From: Agapanthus africanus | Lineage: Eukaryota > Streptophyta > Magnoliopsida > Asparagales > Amaryllidaceae | Length of the DNA stretch: 64,000 nt | Direction: 5' to 3' | Assembly: GCA_030015575.1 (NCBI GenBank) | Contig: JASDDO010000006.1 | Span: 383,058,137 to 383,122,136 of the forward strand | Part shown: positions 10,891 through 20,921 of the stretch, piece after piece | Layout: every line of letters starts with the position of its first letter | How positions within the stretch are numbered: the first letter of the stretch is position 1 | The notes under the pieces: model-generated | The model's input: the letters and a program-made list of their open reading frames with translations, nothing else | The model's database searches: none | What the model was told of the DNA's origin: nothing | Made by a program: the position numbers and the translations under genes

Positions 10891-12084
10891 ATGTCTCCCA
10901 AGACGAATTCAGCTTCCAATGCGACCCCGATCTCGTACGTGGTCAAGATCAATGCTCGTGTGGTTCTCCCCGCAAGCCTCAGTCGACAGTGGGAGGAACT
11001 GCCCCGCCAGTTTGGTTGCGTCATCATCTACCCTGCCGGAAGCGCTCATCTGGCAGAAATCCCGGCAAAACAGGTTGTCAAGCCGGTCTCAAGGGGCAAG
11101 AGGCCGAATGTTGTGATCGCTGAGGCACCACAACCGAAACTCAAGACGATGTCTGAACGACTCTCTGGCGCTCCAGCTGGGGGCAAGACTTCCGGTACAA
11201 AGGGAAACATCAAATGTTGTAGATGAGATCAGGCGATGACTCCAACAAATGCACAATCGAGTGTATCTCCAAAATCCTCCATCGCCCGGTCTACGGCGTC
11301 TTCCCGAAGATCCGAAGTCTGCCAAGTGCTTAAAACAAAAAAGTTAAGGCAGAAGCGGCTCAGGTATCGAGCCAACAAGAGGGCCAGGATTTTGGCCAAG
11401 TGGAATCTTGTGAGGTTCCAAGAGCAGGATTACTCCGCGATGACGGCTGAGTCTGCCATAAAAATCAGCAATTCCTTCGAACCTCTGAAGTGGGTTCAGA
11501 AAAATGCTATGACCGCCAAAATCAAGAAGACAGCGGTCCGAACGTCGCTACAAAGAGACGTGTCCCGGCCCCAACAGAAAAAGTATGACACTGTCTCTTC
11601 AAGAGTCTATCAGGCGCTCTGTGCTGCGCGAAAATAGCGGGGCAAAACTGAAAAGGAAGCGTCAGCACTATTCAAGAATCCGGCCAGGCCAGCCGCCTTC
11701 AGCCGACTGCCCGTCACCGAAACAGGAGGGTCAAGACAGCGATCCGTGAAATCAGCCGCCGATAATAAAAAGACGGCTGGATATGTTATCCATACGGTCT
11801 ATATGGCGGGCGGGCGCCCCAGCGACAACCTTCGCAGCAAAAGCAAGGATGGGGCCACCACATCCCAAGCCCAATCTGGTTTGAATGTGGTTGTCTCTTC
11901 CCAAGAATAGCCGCCTACGCTGGATGATGAAAACTCTCTCGATGAGGATGATAGGTAGAAAGACTCCTCAGTCCATGTAGAGTCAAGCTCAGATAGCGAG
12001 GAAGAGCCGACTTTCCGCCCTAGGACCGCGGAGCAAGAGCTGCTTCAAGAGCTTCGAAAACAGCTCAGGAGCAAAGATAAAGAG
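10891..12084 (+). pseudogene. Element A ORF1 (Tat upstream ORF), degenerate
   Basis: ATG 10891 opens a frame (to 11226) followed by a second fragment at 11236-11637 in another frame and further decayed sequence to 12084. It contains LKTMSERLSGAP, a diverged form of the SVFxRL motif of ORF1 in elements C and D. Near 11785 it has VIHTVYMAGG, matching VVHTVYMASG in C. Lys/Arg-rich stretches follow. The role of ORF1 in Tat elements is unknown. A CAG acceptor-like site (TTTTTTCCGTGCAG) lies just upstream at about 10870, so the leader may be spliced. Frameshifts and stops make it non-functional. Confidence 0.65.
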
Positions 12085-12990
12085 ATGGCCAAGCTCTATT
12101 CGAAAATCGACGACCAAACGAACGTTGTGATGCAGCTTACGGCTCAAATTGCTCGAGCGCCTCCTAATCAAGCACAAGTTGCAACTCATGAGCCGGATGA
12201 TGACAATACGAAACAGCCGATGCCTATCCCTTCGGGTCCAAGATTGGGCAAGCAGCACGAAAGCCGGCCACATTCCGCTTCTGGGGACGCCTTGGCCCCA
12301 GATAACACTATCCCGCTAACACAAGACCGGATAATGGATTTGGTCACCAGCAAGGTTAAAACATTGGTGGCCGAAGCCGAAGCTCAGAAAGAAATGGGCA
12401 GTAGTGGGCGGCCATATCCCGCACAGTACGATCTGATCGAGTTCCCCAGTGGTTATGTCATTCCTAAATTCGGAAGATTTGACGGGACGGGAAACGCAAA
12501 TCAGCACGTCGCCCACATTAAAGCATCGTGCAGAAATACATGGGGCAATGATGCACTCCTTCTTTGTCAGTTTTTCAACAGTCTGACCAATGTCTCTTTC
12601 GACTGGTATGCGAGTATACCAGACGGGTCCGTTATTACCTTTGCCCAAATAGAGTCTCTGTTTCGGCAAAGATTCATGAGTGTCAGTGATAAAATCTCCA
12701 TTGCTGACCTTGTGAGGACCAAGCCGGGGAAGAATGAAAGCAACACAGACTTTATCGCCCGATGGCGTAATTTCTCGGTCAAGTGCGAACCGCCTCTGGA
12801 GCAGGACCAATCCGTCAGCCTCCACGTTGGGAATCTCAGCAATTGGATGGTCCCATTCTTATGTACAGCAGGCCTCAAGACATTTCAGGAGCTAACCAAG
12901 AAAGTCCAAATGCTGGAATGCTCGAAGCAAGAGTCTACCCCGGACTCTCAGAGAGAAGTCTTGGAAAAGCAAGCGGGACGACAACCGTAG
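12085..12990 (+). CDS. gag: Element A Gag, matrix/capsid region
   Basis: The 301-residue frame contains the retrotransposon Gag domain: RPYPAQYDLIEFPSGYVIPKF, FDGTGNANQHVAH, FFNSLTNVSFDWYASIPDGS, FAQIESLFRQRFM, and TDFIARWRNFSVKC. Element D Gag aligns region by region (for example FVGSLSETAFEWYSELLNDS and IRWRNLWSKC). Gag would assemble cytoplasmic virus-like particles around the element RNA. The N-terminal 60 residues look helical. The frame ends early: it shifts near 12900, and the Gag C terminus continues from 13091 in another frame. Confidence 0.85.
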   Translation: MAKLYSKIDDQTNVVMQLTAQIARAPPNQAQVATHEPDDDNTKQPMPIPSGPRLGKQHESRPHSASGDALAPDNTIPLTQDRIMDLVTSKVKTLVAEAEAQKEMGSSGRPYPAQYDLIEFPSGYVIPKFGRFDGTGNANQHVAHIKASCRNTWGNDALLLCQFFNSLTNVSFDWYASIPDGSVITFAQIESLFRQRFMSVSDKISIADLVRTKPGKNESNTDFIARWRNFSVKCEPPLEQDQSVSLHVGNLSNWMVPFLCTAGLKTFQELTKKVQMLECSKQESTPDSQREVLEKQAGRQP

Positions 12991-13090
12991 AAGAGGGAGT
13001 TCCAGCAGTACCAATGTCTTCAATGCGTCCGACAACGAAGAAAAGCGAAGGGCGGGCGAATCCAAAACCAACCGGTCTTGAAAGCCATTA

Positions 13091-14047
13091 ATGGGAGGAG
13101 ATGGGCCTTCTCTAGAGGAGAAAAAGAACAAGGTTTACTCTTTCAGACGGGACAAGGTCCGCAAGATATTTAAAGATGCCTTGAACAACGGTCTACAGTT
13201 GCAGGAGTCGAAAAGACCTCAAGAAGCAAAAATGACCGACAATCCCCTGTATTGCCCGTACCACCGAGTAGTGAGCCATGCGATCGAGGATTGCTATATC
13301 TTCAAGGACTGGGTCGAGAAGCAGTACAAGGCTGGAGAGATCGAGCTGTCCAAAAGTGTGTTGGTGAACAATCAAGTTGCAACCACCAACTTTATACAGA
13401 CAGAAGCTGAAGCCTTCTGGGGGCAGACAACCGAACCTGCTGCCCTGAGAAATGAAACGGACTCACTGCGGCCTCCATGGAGTATGCACATATCTAATAA
13501 GACGAAAAAGATGCTAAAGCTACTTCGGAAAGAGCCCAGAACGGAATGGGAAGGACAGAAGAAGCCTACCATACCAGCTGCCAATTCGGCTCCATCAGGC
13601 TCAAAATCCAAAAGGCTCAAGAAGAAGAGAAGTGCAGCTCGACGCGGAAAAGAGACTGCAGGGAGATCGACCATTCAAAAATATATTGATTCCCTCGAAG
13701 ACTATGAACAGAAGGAAAGAACTCTGATTCAATTGAAGGAGTTCCTCCCTGTAGAAGCGGGTGAAATTCTGGAGGAGTTAGAAGAAGACTCCAATGAAGA
13801 GATCCCTATAGTGACCTGCTACGCCATCCATCTTGGCAGCGACTCTGAGGAGGAGCCCTGTTTTCCTGAAGAGAACGAGAAGCTCGCCACAAAGGCCAAC
13901 CAAATCCAGCTTAGAAGTGGCAGGGCTCTACCGCCAAATCAGGGAAACGCCCCAAAAGGAAAGGAAAAACAGGTGGCTAATGAGGAAGATGGCAGAGAGC
14001 CGGCTAATGAAAACTCAAGTCCTTCCTCAGTGGACTATAATGTCTAG
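13091..14047 (+). CDS. gag: Element A Gag C-terminal part with zinc-knuckle-like motif
   Basis: The frame begins with VYSFRRDKVRKIFKDALNNG and then has CPYHRVVSHAIEDC, a CX2HX4HX4C metal-binding motif in place of the usual CCHC knuckle. It continues through a Lys-rich segment (about residues 170-200) and an acidic region to VDYNV, where TAG 14045-14047 ends it. The same frame runs on into the protease. In D the equivalent position is a Leu codon (VDYNVLAHLKK), so the stop is probably a mutation rather than a natural Gag end. The likely role is nucleic-acid binding in the particle. Confidence 0.8.
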   Translation: MGGDGPSLEEKKNKVYSFRRDKVRKIFKDALNNGLQLQESKRPQEAKMTDNPLYCPYHRVVSHAIEDCYIFKDWVEKQYKAGEIELSKSVLVNNQVATTNFIQTEAEAFWGQTTEPAALRNETDSLRPPWSMHISNKTKKMLKLLRKEPRTEWEGQKKPTIPAANSAPSGSKSKRLKKKRSAARRGKETAGRSTIQKYIDSLEDYEQKERTLIQLKEFLPVEAGEILEELEEDSNEEIPIVTCYAIHLGSDSEEEPCFPEENEKLATKANQIQLRSGRALPPNQGNAPKGKEKQVANEEDGREPANENSSPSSVDYNV

Positions 14048-14668
14048 GCTCATCTCCGAAAGCTTCCGTCTCTCCTTAGCATCTACGATGCCTTGGTTCT
14101 ATCTAAAGAACTTAGAGATGTTCTCATTCATTCTCTACAAAACCCTGAGCGGTATCAGGCTCGCTTTGCGGAAATTAATATGAAAGAAGCCCGGTATGCT
14201 CTGCATGCCGCCGCAGTCACGTTTAAGGACGAAGACTTGCTACTGGGAACAGCTGAGCATAATCGGCCGCTTTACGTGACCGGGTACAGCGACGGAGATT
14301 GGATTAATCGCATATTGATTGATCCGGGGTCCTTAGTGAACATCATGAACTTGCGGACTCTGAAGAGTTTGTCAATGGACGTCTGACACCTGTCAAGGGA
14401 AAAGATTGTTATTCAAGGCTTCAATCAAAACTGCCAGCAAGTTCTGGGGTCTATAGCTTTGCCAATCAAATTTGGCGATCTGCAAACTGAAGCTAAGATA
14501 TACGTGATCGACACTGACACATCTTATAAAATTCTCTTGGGACGGCCGTGGCTCCACGATTACGGCATCATTCCGTCAACTCTCCATCAATGTATGAAGT
14601 ATACAAAAAATGGCAAAGAAAGACGCATTGACGGAGACATCCAGCCGTTCGGTGTGCATGAAGTCTGA
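14048..14668 (+). pseudogene. Element A aspartic protease
   Basis: In the same frame as Gag, the sequence reads DALVLSKELRD, DEDLLLGTAEHNRPLYVTGY and RILIDPGSLVNIMN. The last is the retropepsin active site with D-P-G where D-[STN]-G is usual. KILLGRPWLHDYGIIPSTLHQ follows, the conserved second half. TGA 14384-14386 splits the two halves, and TGA 14666-14668 replaces the Arg seen in D (YEVRKYED). The enzyme would cleave the Gag-Pol polyprotein inside particles. The D-P-G site and two stops indicate an inactive copy. Confidence 0.8.
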
Positions 14669-15590
14669 TATGAAGATTTTCGGTACTTCATGAACCACCA
14701 AAATGTAGAGCCACAACTGACTGGGGATAGAGCGGCCCCAAGACTCAAAAGCAAATCTGAGCTGGCTGTCACTTTCAAAAGCAAAAACGCCCAAGTGCGC
14801 CCGCGTTTCGGTAGCGAGACTGATGAGTCCGACGCTGGAAGTCCATCCTTCCGTAAAACTCGCCCTCGTTTCGGTAGCGATACGGAAGAATCTGTTACTG
14901 AAGCCCCATCTAGCAGCAAAGTTCGCCCTCATCTTAGCAGCGGCACTGAAGAGTCGGAGGAAGAGGACCTGCCGTGCAACAGCTGTGCAGATTGGACCCC
15001 TATGCAACAAACAAAACTACGAGAGAACTTCGAAATTACAGAAGGGCCCCTAGTTGTCACAAGGGTGCCGGAGAAGATGTGCAAAGAGCTCGATGCATTG
15101 TCAGTCTTCACCGTGGACTAGCTGAAAACTTTCTACGTTCCCGGAAGGAAAAATGGACAGAAGGGCATCCTGTTTTATGGGTCAAATCCTGTTGTGCACC
15201 CGGAAGATTTGTCTGTCGCGTGCCTTCCCTATGAGAGAGGCATAAGAGCCGTCCTCAATCCCAGATACTATGCACCTGAGATGCGGGAATATTTCAAAAA
15301 GTGTGGATGCCAATTATATCAAACGGAGTCCGAAGCAAAGTTTTATGAAGGGCTATGGCATCCGCCCCAGGTCCGAGCACTCATCGATGGACGAATTCCA
15401 GATAGACGGGGCATAGGCTTCATTCAACCTGATTTCAAAGCGTGCTACATGATCCATATTGGTGAGGCCGGCTAAAGATCAAATGATGATGACAAGATAA
15501 ACGAGCAAGAAGAAGCTCCTCAAGAGCTCGAAGATGGTGGACAAGCAACCTTTGACGAGCTAACCGAGATTGACTTAGGAACGCCTGATA
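14669..15590 (+). pseudogene. Element A protease-RT linker
   Basis: In the same frame, a Ser/Glu-rich segment with a repeat of about 20 residues (RPRFGSETDES, RPRFGSDTEES, RPHLSSGTEES) is followed by LKTFYVPGRKNGQKGILFYG, YYAPEMREYFKKCGCQLY and DRRGIGFIQPDFK. These are typical of the segment before RT in Tat polyproteins. Stops are TAG 15119 and TAA 15473. The acidic repeats suggest an unstructured linker; no enzymatic motif is visible. Confidence 0.6.
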
Positions 15591-16525
15591 ATCCAAGGCC
15601 GACCTATATCAGTTCACTCTTGTCAGAGGAAACGAAAGAGCAAATAATTGCCCTGCTGCATGAGTTCGTCGACTGCTTCGCGTGGACATACAAAGAAATG
15701 CCTGGCCTTTCCCTGAGATGGCCGTGCATAAACTGACTATATCTCCTGATGCTAAGCTAGTCAAACAAGCTCCTCGAAGAATGAGAAGGGAACTAGAAGA
15801 AAAGGTCATCGAGGAAACCAAGAAGCTCATCGATGCCGGCTTCACCAGGGAAGAGAAATATGCGGACTGGATCGCATGCATAGTCCCAGTGAAGAAGAAA
15901 AATGGGCAGATCCGAGTTTGTGTTGATTTCAGGGACCTCAACAAGGCATGTCCTAAAGACGACTTCCCACTACCGGTCATGGAAATGATGGTCGATGACA
16001 CCTCGAATTACGAGCAGTTCACCTTTATGGATGGCTCGTCTGGGTATAATCAGATCAAGATGTCGCCTGAGGATGAGAAGCACACAGCATTTCGAACCCC
16101 AATCGGAATATACTGCTACAAAGTGATGCCGTTCGGACTGAAGAACGCAGGTGCTACATATCAAAGGGCAATGACCAATATCTTTGATGACCTAATTCAT
16201 AAGGTCGTTGAATGTTATGTTGATGATCTGTTCGTCAAGACTAAAGCCAAGGTCGATCACATCCAAGATCTTAACCGTTCTCATCAGACTGAGGGAGTAC
16301 GATCTGAAAATGAATCCTCTGAAGTGCACTTTTGGCGTGTCATCGGGAAAAATCCTGGGCTTCATAGTCCGACATCGAGAGATCGAAGTTGACCCATCAA
16401 AGATAAAGGCCATCATGGAGATGCCCCCTCCGAAGAATCTGACGCTGCTAAGATCTTTTGAAGGCAAGATTGCTTATATACGAAGGTTAATCTCAAATTT
16501 ATCGGGGAGATGTAGGCCCTTCTAA
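15591..16525 (+). pseudogene. Element A reverse transcriptase
   Basis: The lead-in LLSEETKEQIIALLHEFVDCF and MPGL is in one frame. A shift near 15712 leads to KYADWIACIVPVKKKNGQIR, VCVDFRDLNKACPKDDFPLP, FMDGSSGYNQIKMSPED, PFGLKNAGATYQRAM and the catalytic YVDDL at 16216-16230. A second shift near 16272 leads to YDLKMNPLKCTFGV, GKILGFIVRHREIEVDP and SFEGKIAYIRRLISNL. All core RT blocks of a Ty3/gypsy enzyme are present and the YVDDL aspartates are intact, but two frameshifts and TAA 16523 break the frame. Confidence 0.88.
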
Positions 16526-16930
16526 AAGCTCATGAAGAAAGGAGCCCCTTTTGTCTAAGATGCCGAATGTCAAGAAGTGTTCGAAAGCATCAAACACTAC
16601 TTGTCGCACCCTCCAGTGCTGGCCGCTCCCATTCCAAATAAACCACTGATTCTCTACATTGCCGCGCTAGATGAGTCACTCGGAGCGCTCCTCGTCCAGA
16701 ACAACGAGGGGGGAAAAGAGAATGCCTTCTACCACCTCAGTCGAACTTTAGTCGGGGCGGACCACAACTATTCCCCGATTGAAAAGCAATGCCTGGCTCT
16801 GATGTTCGCTGTGAAGAAGCAGAGGCACTATCTGCTTGCTCATTGGGTTATGCTGATCTCAAGGGTCGACCCGCTCAAGCATTTAATGACCAAAGTAAGC
16901 CTAGCCGGTAGAATGTCAAGATGAGCTGTC
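16526..16930 (+). pseudogene. Element A first RNase H domain (degenerate)
   Basis: Reads HPPVLAAPIPNKPLILYIAA, ALLVQNNEGGKENAFYHLSR, NYSPIEKQCLALMFAVKKQR and HYLLAHWVMLISRVDPLKHL. This is the Ty3-type RNase H that follows RT. The first catalytic Asp position (Y-x-A/D) is Ala, as expected in Tat elements where this domain has decayed to a tether. TAA 16556 and TGA 16922 (a Trp position) interrupt it. Confidence 0.75.
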
Positions 16931-17500
16931 ATGCTGCTTGAGTTTGACATAGTCTATACTCCTCAGAAAGCAGTAAAAGAGCAAGCTCTCGCAAACTTCC
17001 TTGCTGCTCATCCCGTATCAAAGGGGTCACCGCTTAATTGCAAGCTACCTGACGAACAAGTGCTGCACCTCGAGGAAGATGAGCCATGTTGGGAGCTCTA
17101 CTTCGATGGAGCCTCATCAATGAAGACCTCCAGCAAATCAAGCGTCCCGGAGATAAAAGCAGGGATAAGATTGGTGTTCATCACGCCATCAATGGGAACC
17201 CTATGGCGTTCTTTTGCTCTCACCGAGCCTCGCACAAACAACGAGGCTGAGTATGAAGATCTGACAGCTGGTCTGGAGCTCGCCATAGAAATGGAAATCC
17301 TTCGGCTACGGGTTTATGGTGACTCCCAGCTTGTCATCAACCAAGTAAGCTGCGAATATAAGATATTCAAACCCGAGTTAGCTCGGTACAGAGGCCGAGT
17401 GGTGGAACTCATGAAACGGTTCACTCACATTGAACTAATGAGAGTCCCTAGAGCGTAGAATGGAAAGGCTGACGTACTCGCTCACTTCGCCAAGGAGCTG
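16931..17500 (+). pseudogene. Element A second, archaeal-type RNase H
   Basis: Catalytic residues are visible in WELYFDGASS (Asp), TNNEAEYEDLTAGLELA (Glu), VYGDSQLVINQVSCEY (Asp) and, after TAG 17456, NGKADVLAHFAKEL (Asp). This complete D-E-D-D set is the extra RNase H acquired by the Tat lineage; it degrades the RNA strand during reverse transcription. It directly follows the degenerate domain in the same frame. The single TAG probably replaces Gln before NGKAD. Confidence 0.85.
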
Positions 17501-18079
17501 GATGATCCTGACATGGACGAAATTCCGATCACAGTCAGGAGCCATCAAATTCTACCCCCAGTCTCTCTACGAGAAGAGGAAAGCGCGGAACAGAAGAGCA
17601 GTCCTGCCGAAGAAGTTTCGATCATCCAAGACGAACCCGATTGGAGAGAACCCTTCATAGAGTACCTCCGATACGACAAGCTGCCCGAAGGAAAATCTGC
17701 AAGGATTCAGCTGAAGAAGAGAGCTCTCCGATACGTGTTTATAAATGACACGCTATACCGCTGGTCATATGACCAACTCTGGCTCAGGTGTCTGTCATTG
17801 GCCGAAGCCCAAAAGGTCATGAAAGAAGTTCACTCGGGCGTTTAGGGTGCTCACCAATCTGGCCCCAAGATGCGACTTCAAATTAAACGGCTTGGGTATT
17901 ACTGGCCCACCATGATACGGGATTGCGGAGATCATGCAAAGAAATGTTATATCTGCCAAATTCACGGTGATTTCATTCACAAGCACCCCAATCCGTTGCA
18001 TCCTACGGTGGCGTCATGGCCCATCGAAGTCTGGGGAACCGACATAGTTGGCCCAATTGATCCTCCGTCATCTAGAGGC
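17501..18079 (+). pseudogene. Element A integrase, N-terminal part
   Basis: After DWREPFIEYLRYDKLPEGK and RALRYVFINDTLYRW comes the HHCC zinc domain: VHSGV, stop TAG 17843, GAHQSG, then GYYWPTMIRDC and AKKCYICQIHG. The first catalytic Asp of the DDE core is in VWGTDIVGPIDPPSSRG. Element B then splits the gene at 18080. The domain resumes in register at 23038. Confidence 0.85.
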
Positions 18080-18290
18080 TGTTGAAGTCGAAAATTGCAC
18101 CCCGGTTGACCAAGTCAAAGTCAAAGTCAACCCCAAACCAAGTGGGCCCATGCCCAGGTCGAGTCCGAACATGAAGCGGCCAGCCCTCCCCCATGCCAAA
18201 ATGAAATCATGTAATAAATAATTTTTATGTAATTTTTTATGCATGAATGTAAACAAAATGAGCATCAAGCAAAATTTTTGTAAAGCCCAT

Positions 18291-20771
18291 TGTTTCCCCC
18301 AATCAGAGCAAGGCTCTGTTTGAATTTCGAAAATTCAAATTTTGAAGCAACGCTTCAAATTCCGTGCGCTGCGCGCAACGCACCACGTGTCAGAAGTTGA
18401 TACGTCAGCGCAGCGCCCAAGGCAGCGCACCCAATCAGAGCAAGGCTCTATTAAAAACAAAAATTAAAGGAAGCAACGCTTCAGTTGCGCAAGCGCTGCG
18501 CTGCGCGACACGTGTCAGCGCGGTTGCGCTGCGCTGTGCGCTGCTTGACACATGTCACACGCTGGGGCGTTTGCGCCAAACAGAATTAAATTCTAGCAAG
18601 ATTTTTCTGTTCTTGTTAAAACAAGAAGATTGCCTTCTGTAAAACAGAAGCCCTTGGATCAAATATCCAACGGTGGGGAAAATTCCCCAAATCACTCAGA
18701 GAAAGATCTCTTTAACAAATTTAACAAATTTATGGGCACTATATAAAAGCCCCTAAACCCCAAATCAAAAGGATGAACATGGTGAGAAATTGAGAACTTC
18801 AAAACAGAGAGAACTCTGAAGAAATTTCAAGAAGAAAAAGGTAAAAACCTTTAAGATAGAAGAATTTCTTCTAATAGATCATTGATCTAAGAACAAGATC
18901 AATGATCTTCAAATAATAATAAGTGCTTTGCACTCTTTTAGGAACCACTGGTTCTTTGAAACAAGAAGAACAAGAAAAACTTGTTTTCTTTGATCTAAAT
19001 GAGATCAAGAAATCAAACAGTGCTTTGCACTATTTTATGAACCATTGGTTCCGGAATCTAAAAAAGATTCTCAAGTTAATAGTGCCTTGCACTTGCAAAA
19101 CTGCACTGTTGCGCTCCTGGGTTGGCGCAAGCCACCAGAGAGCGCCACGTGTCAACATCTGAACCACTTGCGCTATGCGCTTTTGAAATAGAGCCTTGCT
19201 CTCTGAAATTGGCGCAACTCACCAGAGCGCGCCACGTGTCAGCAGCGCAAGCACAGCGCACTGGTGCAGTGCACTGCGCTTGCGTGACACGTGTCATCAT
19301 CACAAGCGCTTGCGCTCAGTGATTAGCGCAAAGCGCCTGACAAATGCAATGCATTTATTTTACTAAAGGGCCAGGCCCAAATCAGAAAGGCCTAGTAAGC
19401 CAAATTAAATTGCAATGCAATAAAAAGGGCAGAGCCCAAACAAAATTGATGCTCTGTATCATTTCTAAATGGGCAGAACCCAAACAAAATAATAAATAAT
19501 GCAATGCATTATTTTAAAAGGGGCAGACCCCAAATAAAGGTCCAACAGAGACCAAGATTAATACTATGCATTGTTAAAAAGGGGCCAAGCCTTAGCACAG
19601 GTCTAATAGACCAAAAACAAATAAAAGCGTTGAACATTTTTCAACTGGACTTAGCCCAATCATGGCCGTAAGTGCTCAAATTAAATTGACTGAGCACAGC
19701 TGCTCTCTTAGATCAATTTACATCCGGTTCGAGGGTACATCTCCGAACTCCTTTGACTCCTATCGTTGTAATCCTTCAACGACGTCAGAGAGGTGATGGG
19801 TCCCGACAACCACACATCAACACAGACTGTGGGGTCCTTAAACTCATGGACTTAAGCATCCTTAAACCAAAACACGGACTGTGGGGTCCTTAAACCCATG
19901 GACTTAAGCGTCCTTAAACTAAAATACGGATTGTGGGGTCCTTAAACTCATGGACTTAAGCGTCCTTAAACCAAAACACGGACTGTGGGGTCCTTAAACC
20001 CACGGACTTAAGCGTCCTTAAACTAAAATACGGACTGTGGGGTCATTAAACCCACGGACTTAAGTGTCCTTAAACTATTTATGGACTTCTATGTCCTTAA
20101 ACTGGAACATGGACCGCCATGTCCCAAAACTGGAATATGGACCGCAATGTCCTTAAACTACCAATGGACCGCAATGTCCTTAAACTACCTGTGGAGCACT
20201 ACGTCCCTAAACTGAAACAATAGAGCCCCCAAATGCTCTTTTGTCGGATCCAAACGATCCCGTTAAGTTGATCTTAGTCTCAAATCAGACTAACGTATCC
20301 TTAACGAACGTTTAAGTCGATCTTAGCCTAAATACGGCTAACGCATCCTTAAACTAAAACACCAAACCCAAATATAAGTAAATACGGATTTGGACTAATC
20401 CACGTCCTACGGGTGACGGCATAACTTAGTCTCCGTATACAATCCACGAGCATCCACAAACAAAACAAACACACACATGACACGAAGTGAAATTCTGGAG
20501 AAGGAGAAAGTGGCTACCGCGGGGCGGTAGCGTAATTAACTGCAGGGGCTTGCGCCTGCAGGGAAAAGCGTCTCCACAATCAAAAACCCCTATAGCGAGG
20601 GGGAATCTGACGAAGTCTGCTACATCGGCCGCATCCGTCTAAACCTCCGATACACGGTGCCATAAATCAACTTGGCATCTTCGGAGAGGTAGACGGATAA
20701 AACCATATAGCATCTGCCCCGAATCTCAGGCAAGACGTCCTAATGTCTCGGCCGTCATTCGGAGGGGAACA
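18291..20771 (+). repeat. Element C 5' LTR, hairpin-tiled
   Basis: 2481 bp, from TGTTTCCCCCAATCAGAGC to GGAGGGGAACA. From 18300 to 19330 it is tiled with short perfect inverted repeats; 19360-19640 repeats GGGCAGAGCCCAAA-type words. 19730-19815 is a block shared with all C-type LTRs here, and 19815-20225 is an array of about 28-30 bp units each holding a GGAC-N6-GTCC or close mini-hairpin. 20513-20696 has two strong hairpins and a branched inverted repeat just before the LTR end. CACGTGTCA occurs repeatedly. The last 550 bp are the most conserved part among the copies at 32199, 36764, 51970 and 62073. Confidence 0.88.
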
Positions 20772-20795
20772 GATTCTGGCACGCCCGGTGGGAGC
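20772..20795 (+). promoter_or_regulatory. Primer binding site of element C
   Basis: TGGCACGCCCGGTGGGAGC starts at 20777, five bases after the LTR end. It matches the PBS positions of A and D and defines the LTR boundary. The exact primer tRNA was not assigned. Confidence 0.75.
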
Positions 20796-20921
20796 TTTTC
20801 CTCTTTCCACTCCACACTTCGTGCATCGTCTTCGCGAACGAATCGCGGTTTGTTAATGGTTGCCTTTGGATTTTAAGTTACTAAGATTTGGTCTTTTGCC
20901 TGTTGCAAAAATCAAGCATCG

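Noticed and set aside
14045..14047. Programmed stop-codon readthrough at the Gag-protease border
   Set aside because: Element D has a sense codon at the same position and the flanking copy is full of other stops, so random mutation is simpler.
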